Below the pieces are notes generated by a model, which did no database searches, was not told the DNA's origin, and saw only the letters and a list, made by a program, of their open reading frames with translations. Position numbers and translations under genes: made by a program. From assembly GCA_035943935.1 (NCBI GenBank), contig DASZBR010000006.1:124001-188000 (forward strand): DNA of 64,000 nt, read 5' to 3'. The stretch comes from DASZBR01 sp035943935 (GTDB lineage Bacteria; Pseudomonadota; Gammaproteobacteria; DASZBR01). Below, in pieces: positions 32,642 to 42,376 of the stretch (position 1 is the first letter of the stretch; every line of letters begins with the position of its first letter).

Positions 32642-34501
32642 TTATCTTCGCATGGGTGAAGAAGGACGTTGCACTTCAGTCAATGTTTCAGTTGCTTTAT
32701 TTGAAGCCGGTGGTAAAGCAGCTGCTCCTGAAACTTGACTCCAATCTTTCTGTTCAGTTGTTTCTGCGTGTTCCGTATATCGAGAACGTCTACGCCAATA
32801 TACTGTTGCAAAAAGACTCAATACCGCAAGAAGTGATAGTGCTGTTCCGACAAACGTAAAAACCATTCTGAGATCCCATTCAGATTCTGGTGCTCTCGTT
32901 GAGGGTAAACCTCGTGAGAATCCAACACCGCGTTGTGCGGGATAACTAACGACACTACTCTCATCAGGTTTAGCAGACGAACTTGGATTTTGTCCGGGTA
33001 AAGAACCAAAAAGCATATAACTACCAAAAGATCCTGGCTTGGCATCTTGCTCATCTGGCGCGAGAAAAACCATGTCATCAACGCCATCACCATTATAATC
33101 TCCAGCATTGGTCATATAATTGCACAGTAAACCGCCAGGCGTTATTCCGGGCGTATTAAAACCATTATGACCATTCAATGAAGATGTCACATTAAAGGGA
33201 GACTGAAGTTCGCGATCACCAAACACGACAGAACACGCACCTGCTGGTGCAAAGCCTTCCCCTGAATAGGGGGTTCCAATCATAACACCCGTGAGACCAT
33301 TACCATTGTAATTACCGCCACCACTTACCGTTAAAAAATTGGAGAAGTCGGAGGAAGGAGACCCTGTTAAAACAACACCATTTTTGCCGTCGATTGAATG
33401 GTAATCAACAGTTGCATTAAGCGGTTGACGCGTACCATAGTAAACGTAAGCATTTTCTTTTGATGTAAAAATAAAATCGCTAAGACGATCTCCGTTGAAA
33501 TCGCGAGTACTGCTTGCAATCGGAGGAATCGAAGCGCCACCGTCTGGTCCTACCCTAGATGGTGAAACGTCCATGCTGAATCCGTCGCGACCATTGATGG
33601 TTCGCGTATAATTAAAAATGGGATCAAAAGGTGAGCGCTGACCAAATACGATGAAATGGCGAGTTGAACGGCCAGAAGAAGAAAAAGTAAAGAAAAAGTC
33701 ACCGATACCATCACCATTGAAATCACCCGCACTACCACAAGCGGTAGCGATATTAAATTTCCCGTCAGCGGGAATGTGAAAACCATTTTTACCATTGAGA
33801 AACTTTACATCAACGGTTGAATTAGACGTTTCACGCGTACCGAATAAAACGGAAAAACCATCACCCGCATTAAGTCCGTTACTGAAAATAATATCCTTAA
33901 GACCATCGCCATTAATATCACCCACACCAGCAACCTGAAAAGCAAACGTGCTTTGATCAGGACTCGTAGACGAGTTAATGACACGAAGACCGTTGTGACC
34001 ATTAATAGAAGTTGAATTAAAATTGGGACCAAAAGATTTTCGTGTGCCATATACAATGAGGGCAGGGCCTGAGACATAGTCGGGTCTTTGGCTGGGAAGA
34101 GTAACAACAAAGTCATCGAGACCATCACCATTGAAATCACCCACACAACTTACAATGGGACATAAATTAGGGAGTCTTCCATCCCAAATTACGCTATAAC
34201 CTTTGTCGCCATTACCCGTGCTTATGCCACTGATGTCGTAGGTTGCATTAAAAGGGCCGCGTGAACCATATTGAACAACTGCTACTGCCGTATTAGGACG
34301 ATCTTTAGCGTTGCTAACACCATATATAACATCTTTTAAGCCATCGCCATTCACATCGCAATTGCCACTGACACTGTATGCATCGAGCAAATTACCATCA
34401 GGAGACTTGGTCACCGTTGTACTAAAACCATTCTTACCATTGAGAGATTTTAAACCAAATGTTGCATTAAATGCGGGTTTTCCTGTGTTCTGTTCTTCCA
34501 T
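32642..34501 (-). CDS. Integrin-alpha-like FG-GAP beta-propeller with C-terminal membrane anchor
   Basis: The 619-residue protein has seven FG-GAP/hyalin-type repeats, each with a calcium loop of the form D-x-N-G-D-G (DVNGDGLKD, DFNGDGLDD, DINGDGLKD, DFNGDGIGD, DFNGDRLSD, a degenerate NYNGNGLTG, DYNGDGVDD) and a following (S/I)NG(K/H/R)NGF strand. Seven blades close one propeller. A Ser/Pro linker follows (about 500-540), then one hydrophobic helix (about 546-569), then RRRSR and a 50-residue Glu/Thr/Pro tail. There is no N-terminal signal peptide. This order of propeller, helix and short basic tail resembles eukaryotic integrin alpha chains. Without a signal peptide it might be a secreted effector that inserts in a host membrane; that is inference. 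Confidence 0.8.
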   Translation of the reverse strand: MEEQNTGKPAFNATFGLKSLNGKNGFSTTVTKSPDGNLLDAYSVSGNCDVNGDGLKDVIYGVSNAKDRPNTAVAVVQYGSRGPFNATYDISGISTGNGDKGYSVIWDGRLPNLCPIVSCVGDFNGDGLDDFVVTLPSQRPDYVSGPALIVYGTRKSFGPNFNSTSINGHNGLRVINSSTSPDQSTFAFQVAGVGDINGDGLKDIIFSNGLNAGDGFSVLFGTRETSNSTVDVKFLNGKNGFHIPADGKFNIATACGSAGDFNGDGIGDFFFTFSSSGRSTRHFIVFGQRSPFDPIFNYTRTINGRDGFSMDVSPSRVGPDGGASIPPIASSTRDFNGDRLSDFIFTSKENAYVYYGTRQPLNATVDYHSIDGKNGVVLTGSPSSDFSNFLTVSGGGNYNGNGLTGVMIGTPYSGEGFAPAGACSVVFGDRELQSPFNVTSSLNGHNGFNTPGITPGGLLCNYMTNAGDYNGDGVDDMVFLAPDEQDAKPGSFGSYMLFGSLPGQNPSSSAKPDESSVVSYPAQRGVGFSRGLPSTRAPESEWDLRMVFTFVGTALSLLAVLSLFATVYWRRRSRYTEHAETTEQKDWSQVSGAAALPPASNKATETLTEVQRPSSPMRR

Positions 34502-34522
34502 AAAAAATCCTCCAAAGTAGTA

Positions 34523-35206
34523 TTAAGTTTCGAGCAGTTTCAGCGGCGTAAAATACGCGATTACTAGGGGATTATCAATAAAACTCAAATTATACGGATG
34601 TTCTGCCTGAATAATCTTAAACGGATGTTTTAAAAGCGGCGTAATTTGCTGAGCGATTTTGCCCAATAAAACCAGCTCTATTTCTGGATTATGTTCATAT
34701 AAATTATTTAATATAATCTGGATAAAGCTTTGCCAATATTTTGCGTCTATTTTTACTTTTCTTTCGGGATGCAAAACCAAACTGGCATTGAGCAATAAAA
34801 AGCCATGGCTTAATAAATTCTGAAATAATTCTGGCAGGGTTTGTACACAAGCCTTGGGTTTGCCATTATTTGCTTTCAATAACATCTTCATGAAATTGCG
34901 GAGTGACGTCGCGCGATTGACGGATTTGCTTAATTTACTTTCTTCAGCCCAAATATTGCCTACCGCTGCATCCCAAAACGCATAACCATTCGCAGACTGA
35001 ACTCGAGGGTAGGGGGATTCGCCCAATAAAATGCGCTTTACTTTAGGTAAGGGTATCGAAAAAGCATTGAATAAATTTTTCTCACCCGGCAGCCAATGCG
35101 CGTCTTTTGTAAGAGAATCTAAATAGCGTGGGTCAACGGTTTGAATGGCCTGAAATAAAAGCTTTTCCCAGCTCGGATGAATGGCTTTCAATGCAAGTCT
35201 TGTCAT
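34523..35206 (-). CDS. Divergent uracil-DNA-glycosylase-like protein
   Basis: The 227-residue protein follows the Ung fold: IHPSWEKLLF near the start, motif A as RILLGESPYPRVQSANGYAF, the uracil-contact strand GFLLLNASLVL, LVLLGKIAQQ, and motif B as AEHPYNLSF. In family 1 Ung the first motif is GQDPYH, and its Asp activates water; here Asp is Ser and the His is Pro. The Asn of LLLN and the His of motif B are kept. It may use another chemistry or only bind DNA. A GTG six codons upstream is an alternative start. It diverges from gdhB with about 35 bp between starts. Confidence 0.65.
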   Translation of the reverse strand: MTRLALKAIHPSWEKLLFQAIQTVDPRYLDSLTKDAHWLPGEKNLFNAFSIPLPKVKRILLGESPYPRVQSANGYAFWDAAVGNIWAEESKLSKSVNRATSLRNFMKMLLKANNGKPKACVQTLPELFQNLLSHGFLLLNASLVLHPERKVKIDAKYWQSFIQIILNNLYEHNPEIELVLLGKIAQQITPLLKHPFKIIQAEHPYNLSFIDNPLVIAYFTPLKLLET

Positions 35207-35241
35207 ATAATGCCGGTCTGTCACTTTGAGGGATTTGCGTT

Positions 35242-38200
35242 ATGATAGAACATCAGTCACAAAATCGCGACGAAATTATCCGCCGTATTCTCGACCAAGT
35301 TGAAAAGAAATTACCCATCAAAGAATTGACCCTCATTCAGCAGTTCATCAAAGAATATTATTCTAGCGCCTCACTCGATATCCTCAACGCCTATGCGCCG
35401 ATAGATTTGTATGGCGCGGCCGTGAATTTTTGGCACTTTATGCAATCACGTAAACCCGGCGAACCCAAACTGCATATCTACAATCCGCATCAAGAACAAA
35501 GCGGTTGGGAATCAACGCACACGATGGTGGATTTGAATTGCGATGACATGCCATTTTTAGTCGACTCTATCCGCATGGAATTAACACGCGAAGGATTTAG
35601 CATTCATAACTTAATTCACTTTGGTCGTTTCATGGTCAAGCGTGATGCGAAAAATAATATTACTGAAATTATGGGTCGCAACCATGAAAAAGAAAAAGGC
35701 ATACTTTCTGAAGCGGTGATTCATTTTGAAGTCGATAGACAAACGGATCCCAAAGCGCTTAAAACACTGGAAGATAGACTGTACGCGATATTAAATGATG
35801 TTGCGGCTGCCGTGCGTGATTGGCAAGCCATGCGAAGTAAAGTCGAAAGCTTGCTCGATGAATTGGTGTCACATCCTCCTAAAACCGCGGACAATTCAGA
35901 GATTTCTGAAACCACAGATTTCTTACGCTGGATCAAAGATGATAATTTTACGTTTCTCGGTTGCCGTGATTACCGATTGATTCAAACCAATGGTGAACCT
36001 GCATTGGAGTTAGTCTCAGGATCAGGATTGGGTGTGCTACGGGATGAAACACACAGTAAAAAAATTCGCTTGCTATCCGATATTGCACCGGCTATTAAAG
36101 AATTGGTGTTATCACCCAAACAAATTTTAATTTTAACCAAAACCAATACGCTCGCGACAATCCATCGCCAGGTCTACACCGATTATATTGGTGTAAAACA
36201 TTATGGGCCTAATGGCGAAGTCACCGGTGAAACCCGCATTATTGGTTTATACACGACAGTTGCGTATAACAGTCACCCCAATCAAATTCCATTTTTACGA
36301 CACAAAGTCGATAGCATTATTCAATTGTCTGGATTACCGCCGAAAGGTCACGCCGGAAAAGATCTCTTAAATATTTTAGAAACCTTACCTCGCGATGATT
36401 TATTTCATGCGAGTGTCGAAGAATTGTATGCACTTTCCATGGGGATTTTACAATTACAAGAACGTCGTGTGGTCAGATTATTTGCACGAAAAGATGTCTA
36501 CGGTCGTTTTATTTCCTGCTTAGTGTATCTACCCAGAGATAATTTCAATAGCGATGTGCGTCGCGCAATGCAAGATATTCTTTATCGTGCATTTGATGCT
36601 ATTGAGATTTCTTTTGAAACGCGGTTTTCGGAGTCAGTATTAGTCAGAATTCATTTTGTGTTACGCGTTGATCCGAAAAAACCGCTGCAATATGATTTAA
36701 AGCAAATCGAAGCAGAATTAACCGAAGTCTCGCGTACCTGGAAAGATGTATTGCAAGATAATTTAATTGAATATTACGGTGAAGAGCAGGGAACACTTAT
36801 TTATCGCGAATATGCGGATGCATTTCCTGCGGCGTATCGTGAAGATTTTCATCCACGCGCGGGTGTGCATGACATTGTCCATCTTAAAAATTTATCAGCC
36901 GAAAATCAGTTGGAAATGGCATTTTATCGATTAGTCGATGATCCGGATGATATTTTGCGATTTAAATTATTTCATGCAGAACATACCATTCCGTTAAGTG
37001 ATGTTGTACCTATGCTTGAAAATATGGGCTTACGTGTCATTGGAGAACGGCCCTATCAAATTAATACGGCAACGAGAGGCGCGTGGATTAATGACTTCAC
37101 CATGCAATCCTCTGGCGATCATGTAGTTGATCTTGAAGCGACAGGTGCATTATTTCAAGAAGCGTTTTCCAAAGTGTGGTACGGCTTAGCCGAAAATGAT
37201 GGGTTTAATAAATTGGTGTTACGTGCACAACTCAGTTGGCGACAAATTACGGTTTTACGTGCATATGCAAAATATTTACGTCAAACCGGTTTTATGTTCA
37301 GTCAGCATTATATTGAAACCACGCTCAGTGATTATCCTGCGGTGTCTCGACTGTTGGTTGATTTATTTGAGCTGAGCTTTAATACACAACAGCCTAAGAA
37401 TTTATCCGAAAAAGTCATGGAACTCGAAAAAAGTATACAAAATGGAATTGAACAAGTTTCCAGCCTCGATGAAGATCGTATTTTACGTCGATATCTCGAT
37501 GTCATTCATGCGACACTGCGAACGAATTATTTATTGGACAAAAATTATTTGTCGTTTAAATTAAATCCTCATGCGATTCCTGAAATTCCTCTGCCATTAC
37601 CCTTGTATGAAGTCTTTGTGTATTCGCCGCGATTTGAAGCGGTACACTTGCGCGCCGCAAAAGTATCCCGTGGGGGTATTCGATGGTCAGACAGACGCGA
37701 AGATTTTCGTACTGAAATATTGGGCTTGATGAAAGCACAAAAAGTCAAAAATTCTGTGATTGTGCCTTCCGGTGCGAAAGGCGGATTTGTGCCGAAATGT
37801 TTGCCCGTCAATGGAACGCGCGAAGAAATCATGACAGAGGTGATCAATTGTTATCAAGATTTTATGCGCGGTCTACTTGATATCACAGACAATATTGTTC
37901 AAGGCAAAATTGTCTCACCCAAAAATGTCGTTTGTTTTGATGAGGAAGATCCCTATTTAGTCGTTGCAGCAGACAAAGGTACGGCATCATTTTCAGATAT
38001 CGCGAATGGTATTTCAAACGAATTTAATTTTTGGTTAGGCGATGCTTTTGCGTCTGGCGGTTCAGTGGGTTATGACCACAAAAAAATTGCCATTACCGCT
38101 CGTGGTGCATGGGAATCGGTAAAGAGACATTTTCGTGAGATGGGTTTTGACACGCAATCGACTGATTTTACCGTGGTGGGAATTGGTGATATGAGTGGCG

Positions 38201-40080
38201 ATGTGTTTGGGAATGGCATGTTGCAATCAGAACATATCAAATTACTCGCTGCGTTTGATCACCGTAATATTTTTATTGATCCCACGCCTGATGTGAAAAA
38301 GAGTTTTGCTGAACGTGCACGATTATTTGAATTACCGCGTTCCTCTTGGGAAGATTACGATCCTAAATTAATGTCGACCGGTGGTGGTGTATTTAAGAAA
38401 ACCGCAAAATCAATTCCACTCACGCCAGAAATTAAAAAATTATTTGGACTCGACGTTGACCAAATTCCGCCCAATGATTTAATTAAAGTTATTTTATCCG
38501 CCCAAGTAGATTTACTCTGGAACGGCGGTATTGGAACGTATATTAAAGCAAGCAATGAACGTCATGCAGACATCGGTGACAGAACCAATGATTTCGTACG
38601 CGTTAACGGCAATGAAGTACGCGCAAAAGTATTGGGTGAGGGCGGAAACTTAGGTTGTTCACAATTGGGTCGCGTGGAATATGCACTCAGTGGTGGACGA
38701 TGTAATACTGATTTTATTGATAATTCCGGGGGCGTTGACTGTTCGGATCACGAAGTTAATTTGAAAATACTATTAAATGAAGTGGTTGCAAAAGGCGACC
38801 TGACAGAAAAACAACGCAACAAATTCTTAGCGGATATGACGGATGAAGTCGCTGAATTAGTCTTAAAAGATAATTATCAGCAAGCCTTAGCGATTAGTCT
38901 TGCACATGTTCATGCAAAAACACATGCCGAATTATATCGTCGCTATTTGTCGGATCAGGAAAAAGCAGGGCTGATTGATCGGCAATTAGAATTTTTACCT
39001 ACCGATAAAGAATTAGTCGAGCGCAAAATTCAGAATATTTCACTGACACGTCCTGAGTTAGCCGTATTACTCTCGTACAGTAAAATTAATATTAAAGCCG
39101 CTATTTTAGCCTCAGACATTCCTGAAGACGGTTATTTGAAACATATTATTACGACAGCATTTCCCGCGATGTTGCAAAAGAAATACTCTTCGCAAATTAT
39201 GGTTCACCGCTTGCACCGAGAAATTATTGCGACACAATTAAGCAGTAATCTGGTCAATCAAATTGGTGTGGTTTTTGTCTACCGTATGCAAGATGAAACG
39301 GGGGCGAGTATTGCAGAAGTAGTACGCGCTTATAGCAGTGCGCATGAAATATTCAAAGTAGAAGAATTGTATGAACTGATTAATGGATTAGATCAACAAG
39401 TCCCTGCAGAAATTCAAATTGAAATGCTGCTCCATGTAAAACGTCTGGTGCGTCGTGCAACACGTTGGTTGTTACGCAATCGTCGTATTCAGTTAGACGT
39501 CAAAGAATGCATTAATTACTTTGGTGCCGGTGTGGCTAAAATTGTCGATGTGATTCCTGCATTGATGGTCGGTGTCACAAAAGAATATATGGAAAATCTG
39601 ACGAAACAATTTGTGGATGCCGGATTATCTGCAAATATTGCGTCTCGCATCGCAGGGTGTCGTGCCATGTACACGGCATTAAATATTGTGGATTTATCGA
39701 CACAATATAAATTTGATTTGGTTGAAGCCGCGAAAGTCTTTTTTGCAGTGGGATCTAAATTAGAATTGGCCTGGTTCAGAGATCAACTCAATGCACATGC
39801 GCAAGAAGATTATTGGGATAGCATTGCGCGCGCGTCATTACGTGATGATTTAGATGTTCAACAACGCATCTTAACGGTCAGTATTTTGCAGCATAATCAA
39901 GATATTAAAAATAGCGGTAAACGTGTGCAGACCTGGCTGACGCATTTTGATCCCATACTTGAGCGTTGGTTTGCGATTTTAGCGAATATGCGTGGTTCAG
40001 TCAGTTTAAGTTTTATTATGTTTTATGTTGCGGTACGCGAGTTGTATGACATAACGGCACTGATATCTCAATCCAATTAA
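35242..40080 (+). CDS. gdhB: NAD-specific glutamate dehydrogenase, large (GDH-180) type
   Basis: The 1612-residue protein is the giant NAD-dependent glutamate dehydrogenase that oxidises glutamate to 2-oxoglutarate. The N-terminal half carries ACT-like regulatory regions (for example DMPFLVDSIRMELTREG, about 97-113). The catalytic core lies about 800-1180, with RGGIRWSDRREDFRTEILGL, the active-site Lys in VIVPSGAKGGFVPK, VGIGDMSGDVFGNGML and LLWNGGIGTYIKASNERHADIGDR. A helical C-terminal region follows. It is full length. With AcnB and SdaA it supports growth on amino acids. Confidence 0.97.
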   Translation: MIEHQSQNRDEIIRRILDQVEKKLPIKELTLIQQFIKEYYSSASLDILNAYAPIDLYGAAVNFWHFMQSRKPGEPKLHIYNPHQEQSGWESTHTMVDLNCDDMPFLVDSIRMELTREGFSIHNLIHFGRFMVKRDAKNNITEIMGRNHEKEKGILSEAVIHFEVDRQTDPKALKTLEDRLYAILNDVAAAVRDWQAMRSKVESLLDELVSHPPKTADNSEISETTDFLRWIKDDNFTFLGCRDYRLIQTNGEPALELVSGSGLGVLRDETHSKKIRLLSDIAPAIKELVLSPKQILILTKTNTLATIHRQVYTDYIGVKHYGPNGEVTGETRIIGLYTTVAYNSHPNQIPFLRHKVDSIIQLSGLPPKGHAGKDLLNILETLPRDDLFHASVEELYALSMGILQLQERRVVRLFARKDVYGRFISCLVYLPRDNFNSDVRRAMQDILYRAFDAIEISFETRFSESVLVRIHFVLRVDPKKPLQYDLKQIEAELTEVSRTWKDVLQDNLIEYYGEEQGTLIYREYADAFPAAYREDFHPRAGVHDIVHLKNLSAENQLEMAFYRLVDDPDDILRFKLFHAEHTIPLSDVVPMLENMGLRVIGERPYQINTATRGAWINDFTMQSSGDHVVDLEATGALFQEAFSKVWYGLAENDGFNKLVLRAQLSWRQITVLRAYAKYLRQTGFMFSQHYIETTLSDYPAVSRLLVDLFELSFNTQQPKNLSEKVMELEKSIQNGIEQVSSLDEDRILRRYLDVIHATLRTNYLLDKNYLSFKLNPHAIPEIPLPLPLYEVFVYSPRFEAVHLRAAKVSRGGIRWSDRREDFRTEILGLMKAQKVKNSVIVPSGAKGGFVPKCLPVNGTREEIMTEVINCYQDFMRGLLDITDNIVQGKIVSPKNVVCFDEEDPYLVVAADKGTASFSDIANGISNEFNFWLGDAFASGGSVGYDHKKIAITARGAWESVKRHFREMGFDTQSTDFTVVGIGDMSGDVFGNGMLQSEHIKLLAAFDHRNIFIDPTPDVKKSFAERARLFELPRSSWEDYDPKLMSTGGGVFKKTAKSIPLTPEIKKLFGLDVDQIPPNDLIKVILSAQVDLLWNGGIGTYIKASNERHADIGDRTNDFVRVNGNEVRAKVLGEGGNLGCSQLGRVEYALSGGRCNTDFIDNSGGVDCSDHEVNLKILLNEVVAKGDLTEKQRNKFLADMTDEVAELVLKDNYQQALAISLAHVHAKTHAELYRRYLSDQEKAGLIDRQLEFLPTDKELVERKIQNISLTRPELAVLLSYSKINIKAAILASDIPEDGYLKHIITTAFPAMLQKKYSSQIMVHRLHREIIATQLSSNLVNQIGVVFVYRMQDETGASIAEVVRAYSSAHEIFKVEELYELINGLDQQVPAEIQIEMLLHVKRLVRRATRWLLRNRRIQLDVKECINYFGAGVAKIVDVIPALMVGVTKEYMENLTKQFVDAGLSANIASRIAGCRAMYTALNIVDLSTQYKFDLVEAAKVFFAVGSKLELAWFRDQLNAHAQEDYWDSIARASLRDDLDVQQRILTVSILQHNQDIKNSGKRVQTWLTHFDPILERWFAILANMRGSVSLSFIMFYVAVRELYDITALISQSN

Positions 40081-40094
40081 CTGAGGGAACTCGG

Positions 40095-40730
40095 ATGAAA
40101 AAAAGACTATTCACACGTATTTTTATGAGCCTGTTTTTTTTGCTGTGTTTTCAAGGAGTAGCGCAAGCTGAGACGCTGGATAAAGTGGTTGCGATTGTAA
40201 ATTCAGAACCCATTACGCAAAATGAATTGACGCAGCAAATGACTGTGGCAAAAGATCAAATGGCCTCTGCTCATATGCCGATTCCAAATAACACCGTATT
40301 GCGTAAAAGAGTGTTAGATCAATTGATCGATATGAAGTTGCAATTACAAATCGCTCAAAAAGCGCACATTGCGGTGACGGATGCACAACTTAACACAACG
40401 ATTACCAGCATCGCCGCCAACAATCATCTTACGGTCAGTCAATTAAAAGCGGCTATTGAACAACACAACATGAGTTTTGCCGATTATCAGGCTCAAATCC
40501 GAAAAGAAATGATGCTGACTCAAGTTGCACAAATGGAGGTTATTCCCTCCATTAAATTCACTGATGCGGAAGTGGCTCAAGTCAAAGCTCAATTAATCAA
40601 GAAGGGAGCTAAAGGCGATTTGGATAAACAAGCAAAAATGTTTTTATTGAAAGAAAAATATCCGGAAGCGATGAAGAACTGGTTGGATCAACTTCGCTCA
40701 CAAGCCTATGTCAAAATCATCAACCCCTAA
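40095..40730 (+). CDS. SurA-like periplasmic chaperone without parvulin domains
   Basis: The 211-residue protein has a signal peptide (about 1-26), the SurA N-domain start KVVAIVNSEPITQNELTQQM, the helices LRKRVLDQLIDMKLQLQIAQK and the SurA C-terminal helix and strand (LKEKYPEAMKNWLDQLRSQAYVKI). Both PPIase domains that normally lie between, about 200 residues, are absent, so the protein is chaperone core only. It lies upstream of pdxA-rsmA-apaH, the usual surA position, and overlaps pdxA by 23 bp. It is probably the local surA, reduced. Confidence 0.8.
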   Translation: MKKRLFTRIFMSLFFLLCFQGVAQAETLDKVVAIVNSEPITQNELTQQMTVAKDQMASAHMPIPNNTVLRKRVLDQLIDMKLQLQIAQKAHIAVTDAQLNTTITSIAANNHLTVSQLKAAIEQHNMSFADYQAQIRKEMMLTQVAQMEVIPSIKFTDAEVAQVKAQLIKKGAKGDLDKQAKMFLLKEKYPEAMKNWLDQLRSQAYVKIINP

Positions 40731-41607
40731 ATTGCCTATTGTGATTACGCCCGGTGAACCACTGGGTGTGGGTCCTGATATTGTCATCAAGCTTACCCAA
40801 AAAAAATGGTCCTATCCCTATTTAATCATAGGCGATCCGGAGAGTCTCAAAAAAAGGGCTAAGCAATTAAATCTATCCTTTAATCCAAAATTAATTATTC
40901 CGGTTAAATTATCAAAACGTTATGTACTAGACTGTTTAGATCTTGCTACAAAATACTGTCTTCAGAAAAAAGCCGCGGCATTAATTACGGGACCTGTCAA
41001 TAAAGCCATGATTAATCAGGCTGGATTTACGTTTTCTGGACACACACACTATTTAGCTAAAATCACCAAAACCAAAGATCCCGTGATGTTTTTTTTAAGC
41101 GAGCATTTTAAATTAGCGTTAGTGACAGATCATATTTCTCTCGCCGAGGTTCCGAAAGCCATTACGCGAAAAAGATTAATCGCTGTTATCAATACTGTTG
41201 CAAATTTTATTCAATCTTCTCGCATTGCTATATGTGGCTTGAATCCACATGCGGGCGAAAATGGATATTTGGGTAAAGAAGAAATTAAAATTATTACCCC
41301 CGTGATTAAATCCCTTCAAAAACAAAAGAAATTAAATTTATTATCTGGGCCATATTCTGCTGACAGTTTATTCCACGAAAAAAATCTTAAGAATTTTGAT
41401 GCTATAATAGCCATGTATCATGATCAAGGTTTGTCGGTATTGAAACATCGCGATTTTAAAAAAGCCGTAAATATCACCTTAGGCTTGCCATTTCTAAGAA
41501 CATCCGTTGATCATGGCACGGCAATTGATCTCGCAGGCACAGGAAAAGCCGATTCATCCAATCTAGAATATGTTTTTGCTAAAACAGTTGAGCTTCTCCA
41601 TGCTTAG
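40708..41607 (+). CDS. pdxA: 4-hydroxythreonine-4-phosphate dehydrogenase
   Basis: PdxA (299 aa) acts in pyridoxal phosphate synthesis. It shows ITPGEPLGVGPDI, TGPVNKAMINQAG, the three metal His motifs (SGHTHYLAKI, AMYHDQGLSVLKH, SVDHGTAIDLAGTGKAD) and CGLNPHAGENG. It is about 30 residues shorter than typical. It overlaps surA at its start and rsmA at its end. Confidence 0.95.
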   Translation: MSKSSTPKLPIVITPGEPLGVGPDIVIKLTQKKWSYPYLIIGDPESLKKRAKQLNLSFNPKLIIPVKLSKRYVLDCLDLATKYCLQKKAAALITGPVNKAMINQAGFTFSGHTHYLAKITKTKDPVMFFLSEHFKLALVTDHISLAEVPKAITRKRLIAVINTVANFIQSSRIAICGLNPHAGENGYLGKEEIKIITPVIKSLQKQKKLNLLSGPYSADSLFHEKNLKNFDAIIAMYHDQGLSVLKHRDFKKAVNITLGLPFLRTSVDHGTAIDLAGTGKADSSNLEYVFAKTVELLHA

Positions 41608-42376
41608 AGCCCGCAAACGATTTGGTCAACATTTTTTACACGACGAAAATATTATTCATCAGATAATTGCTGCCGTCAGTCCGCGTAAACAAGATACTAT
41701 TGTAGAAATTGGGCCGGGGAAGGGCGCACTGACTTTTCCCTTGTTAGCATTACACCCTAATTTAATTGCGCTAGAAATAGACCGAGATTTAATTAATAGC
41801 CTGAAACGATCAAGCAGCTATTATAAAGAGTTCGAATTAATTCAGACGGATGTATTAGAATTTGATTTTTCTTCTTTACCCAAAGGCTTAAAAATTATTG
41901 GTAATTTACCGTACAATATTTCAACAACCTTATTATTTCACCTATTAAATTTTAAAGACCATATTTTCGAAATGGTCTTTATGTTGCAAAAAGAAATGGT
42001 CGACAGGATTTGTGCGGAACCCAATACTCCCGATTACGGACGATTGAGTGTCATGATACAACATGATTTCGATGCAGAATGTCTTTTTGATGTTCCCAAT
42101 ACGGCTTTTATGCCACCGCCACAGGTAGAATCTGCTGTGATTCGCTTGATTCCCAAAGCAGCTGCACCCATACTTGATTATGCTGCTTTTAGCGATGTTG
42201 TACGGGAAGCTTTTCAGTATCGGCGTAAAACCTTACGCCATGCGCTGGGTCGGTATTTTACTGAACCTATGTTGGACCATTGTGGTATTTCATCCAAAAG
42301 CAGACCAGGTGAATTAACGTTGCAGGATTTTGAAAAATTAGCCAATTATTTAGTGACGGAGCGTAAATATGTTTAA
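41600..42376 (+). CDS. rsmA: 16S rRNA dimethyladenosine transferase
   Basis: RsmA/KsgA (258 aa) dimethylates A1518 and A1519 of 16S rRNA. It has RKRFGQHFLHDENII, the SAM motif VEIGPGKGALTFPLL, the catalytic NLPYNISTTLLFHLL and the C-terminal FQYRRKTLRHAL. I chose the ATG at 41600 (MLRARKRFGQ), which overlaps the pdxA stop; an in-frame start ten codons upstream is less likely. Confidence 0.97.
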   Translation: MLRARKRFGQHFLHDENIIHQIIAAVSPRKQDTIVEIGPGKGALTFPLLALHPNLIALEIDRDLINSLKRSSSYYKEFELIQTDVLEFDFSSLPKGLKIIGNLPYNISTTLLFHLLNFKDHIFEMVFMLQKEMVDRICAEPNTPDYGRLSVMIQHDFDAECLFDVPNTAFMPPPQVESAVIRLIPKAAAPILDYAAFSDVVREAFQYRRKTLRHALGRYFTEPMLDHCGISSKSRPGELTLQDFEKLANYLVTERKYV

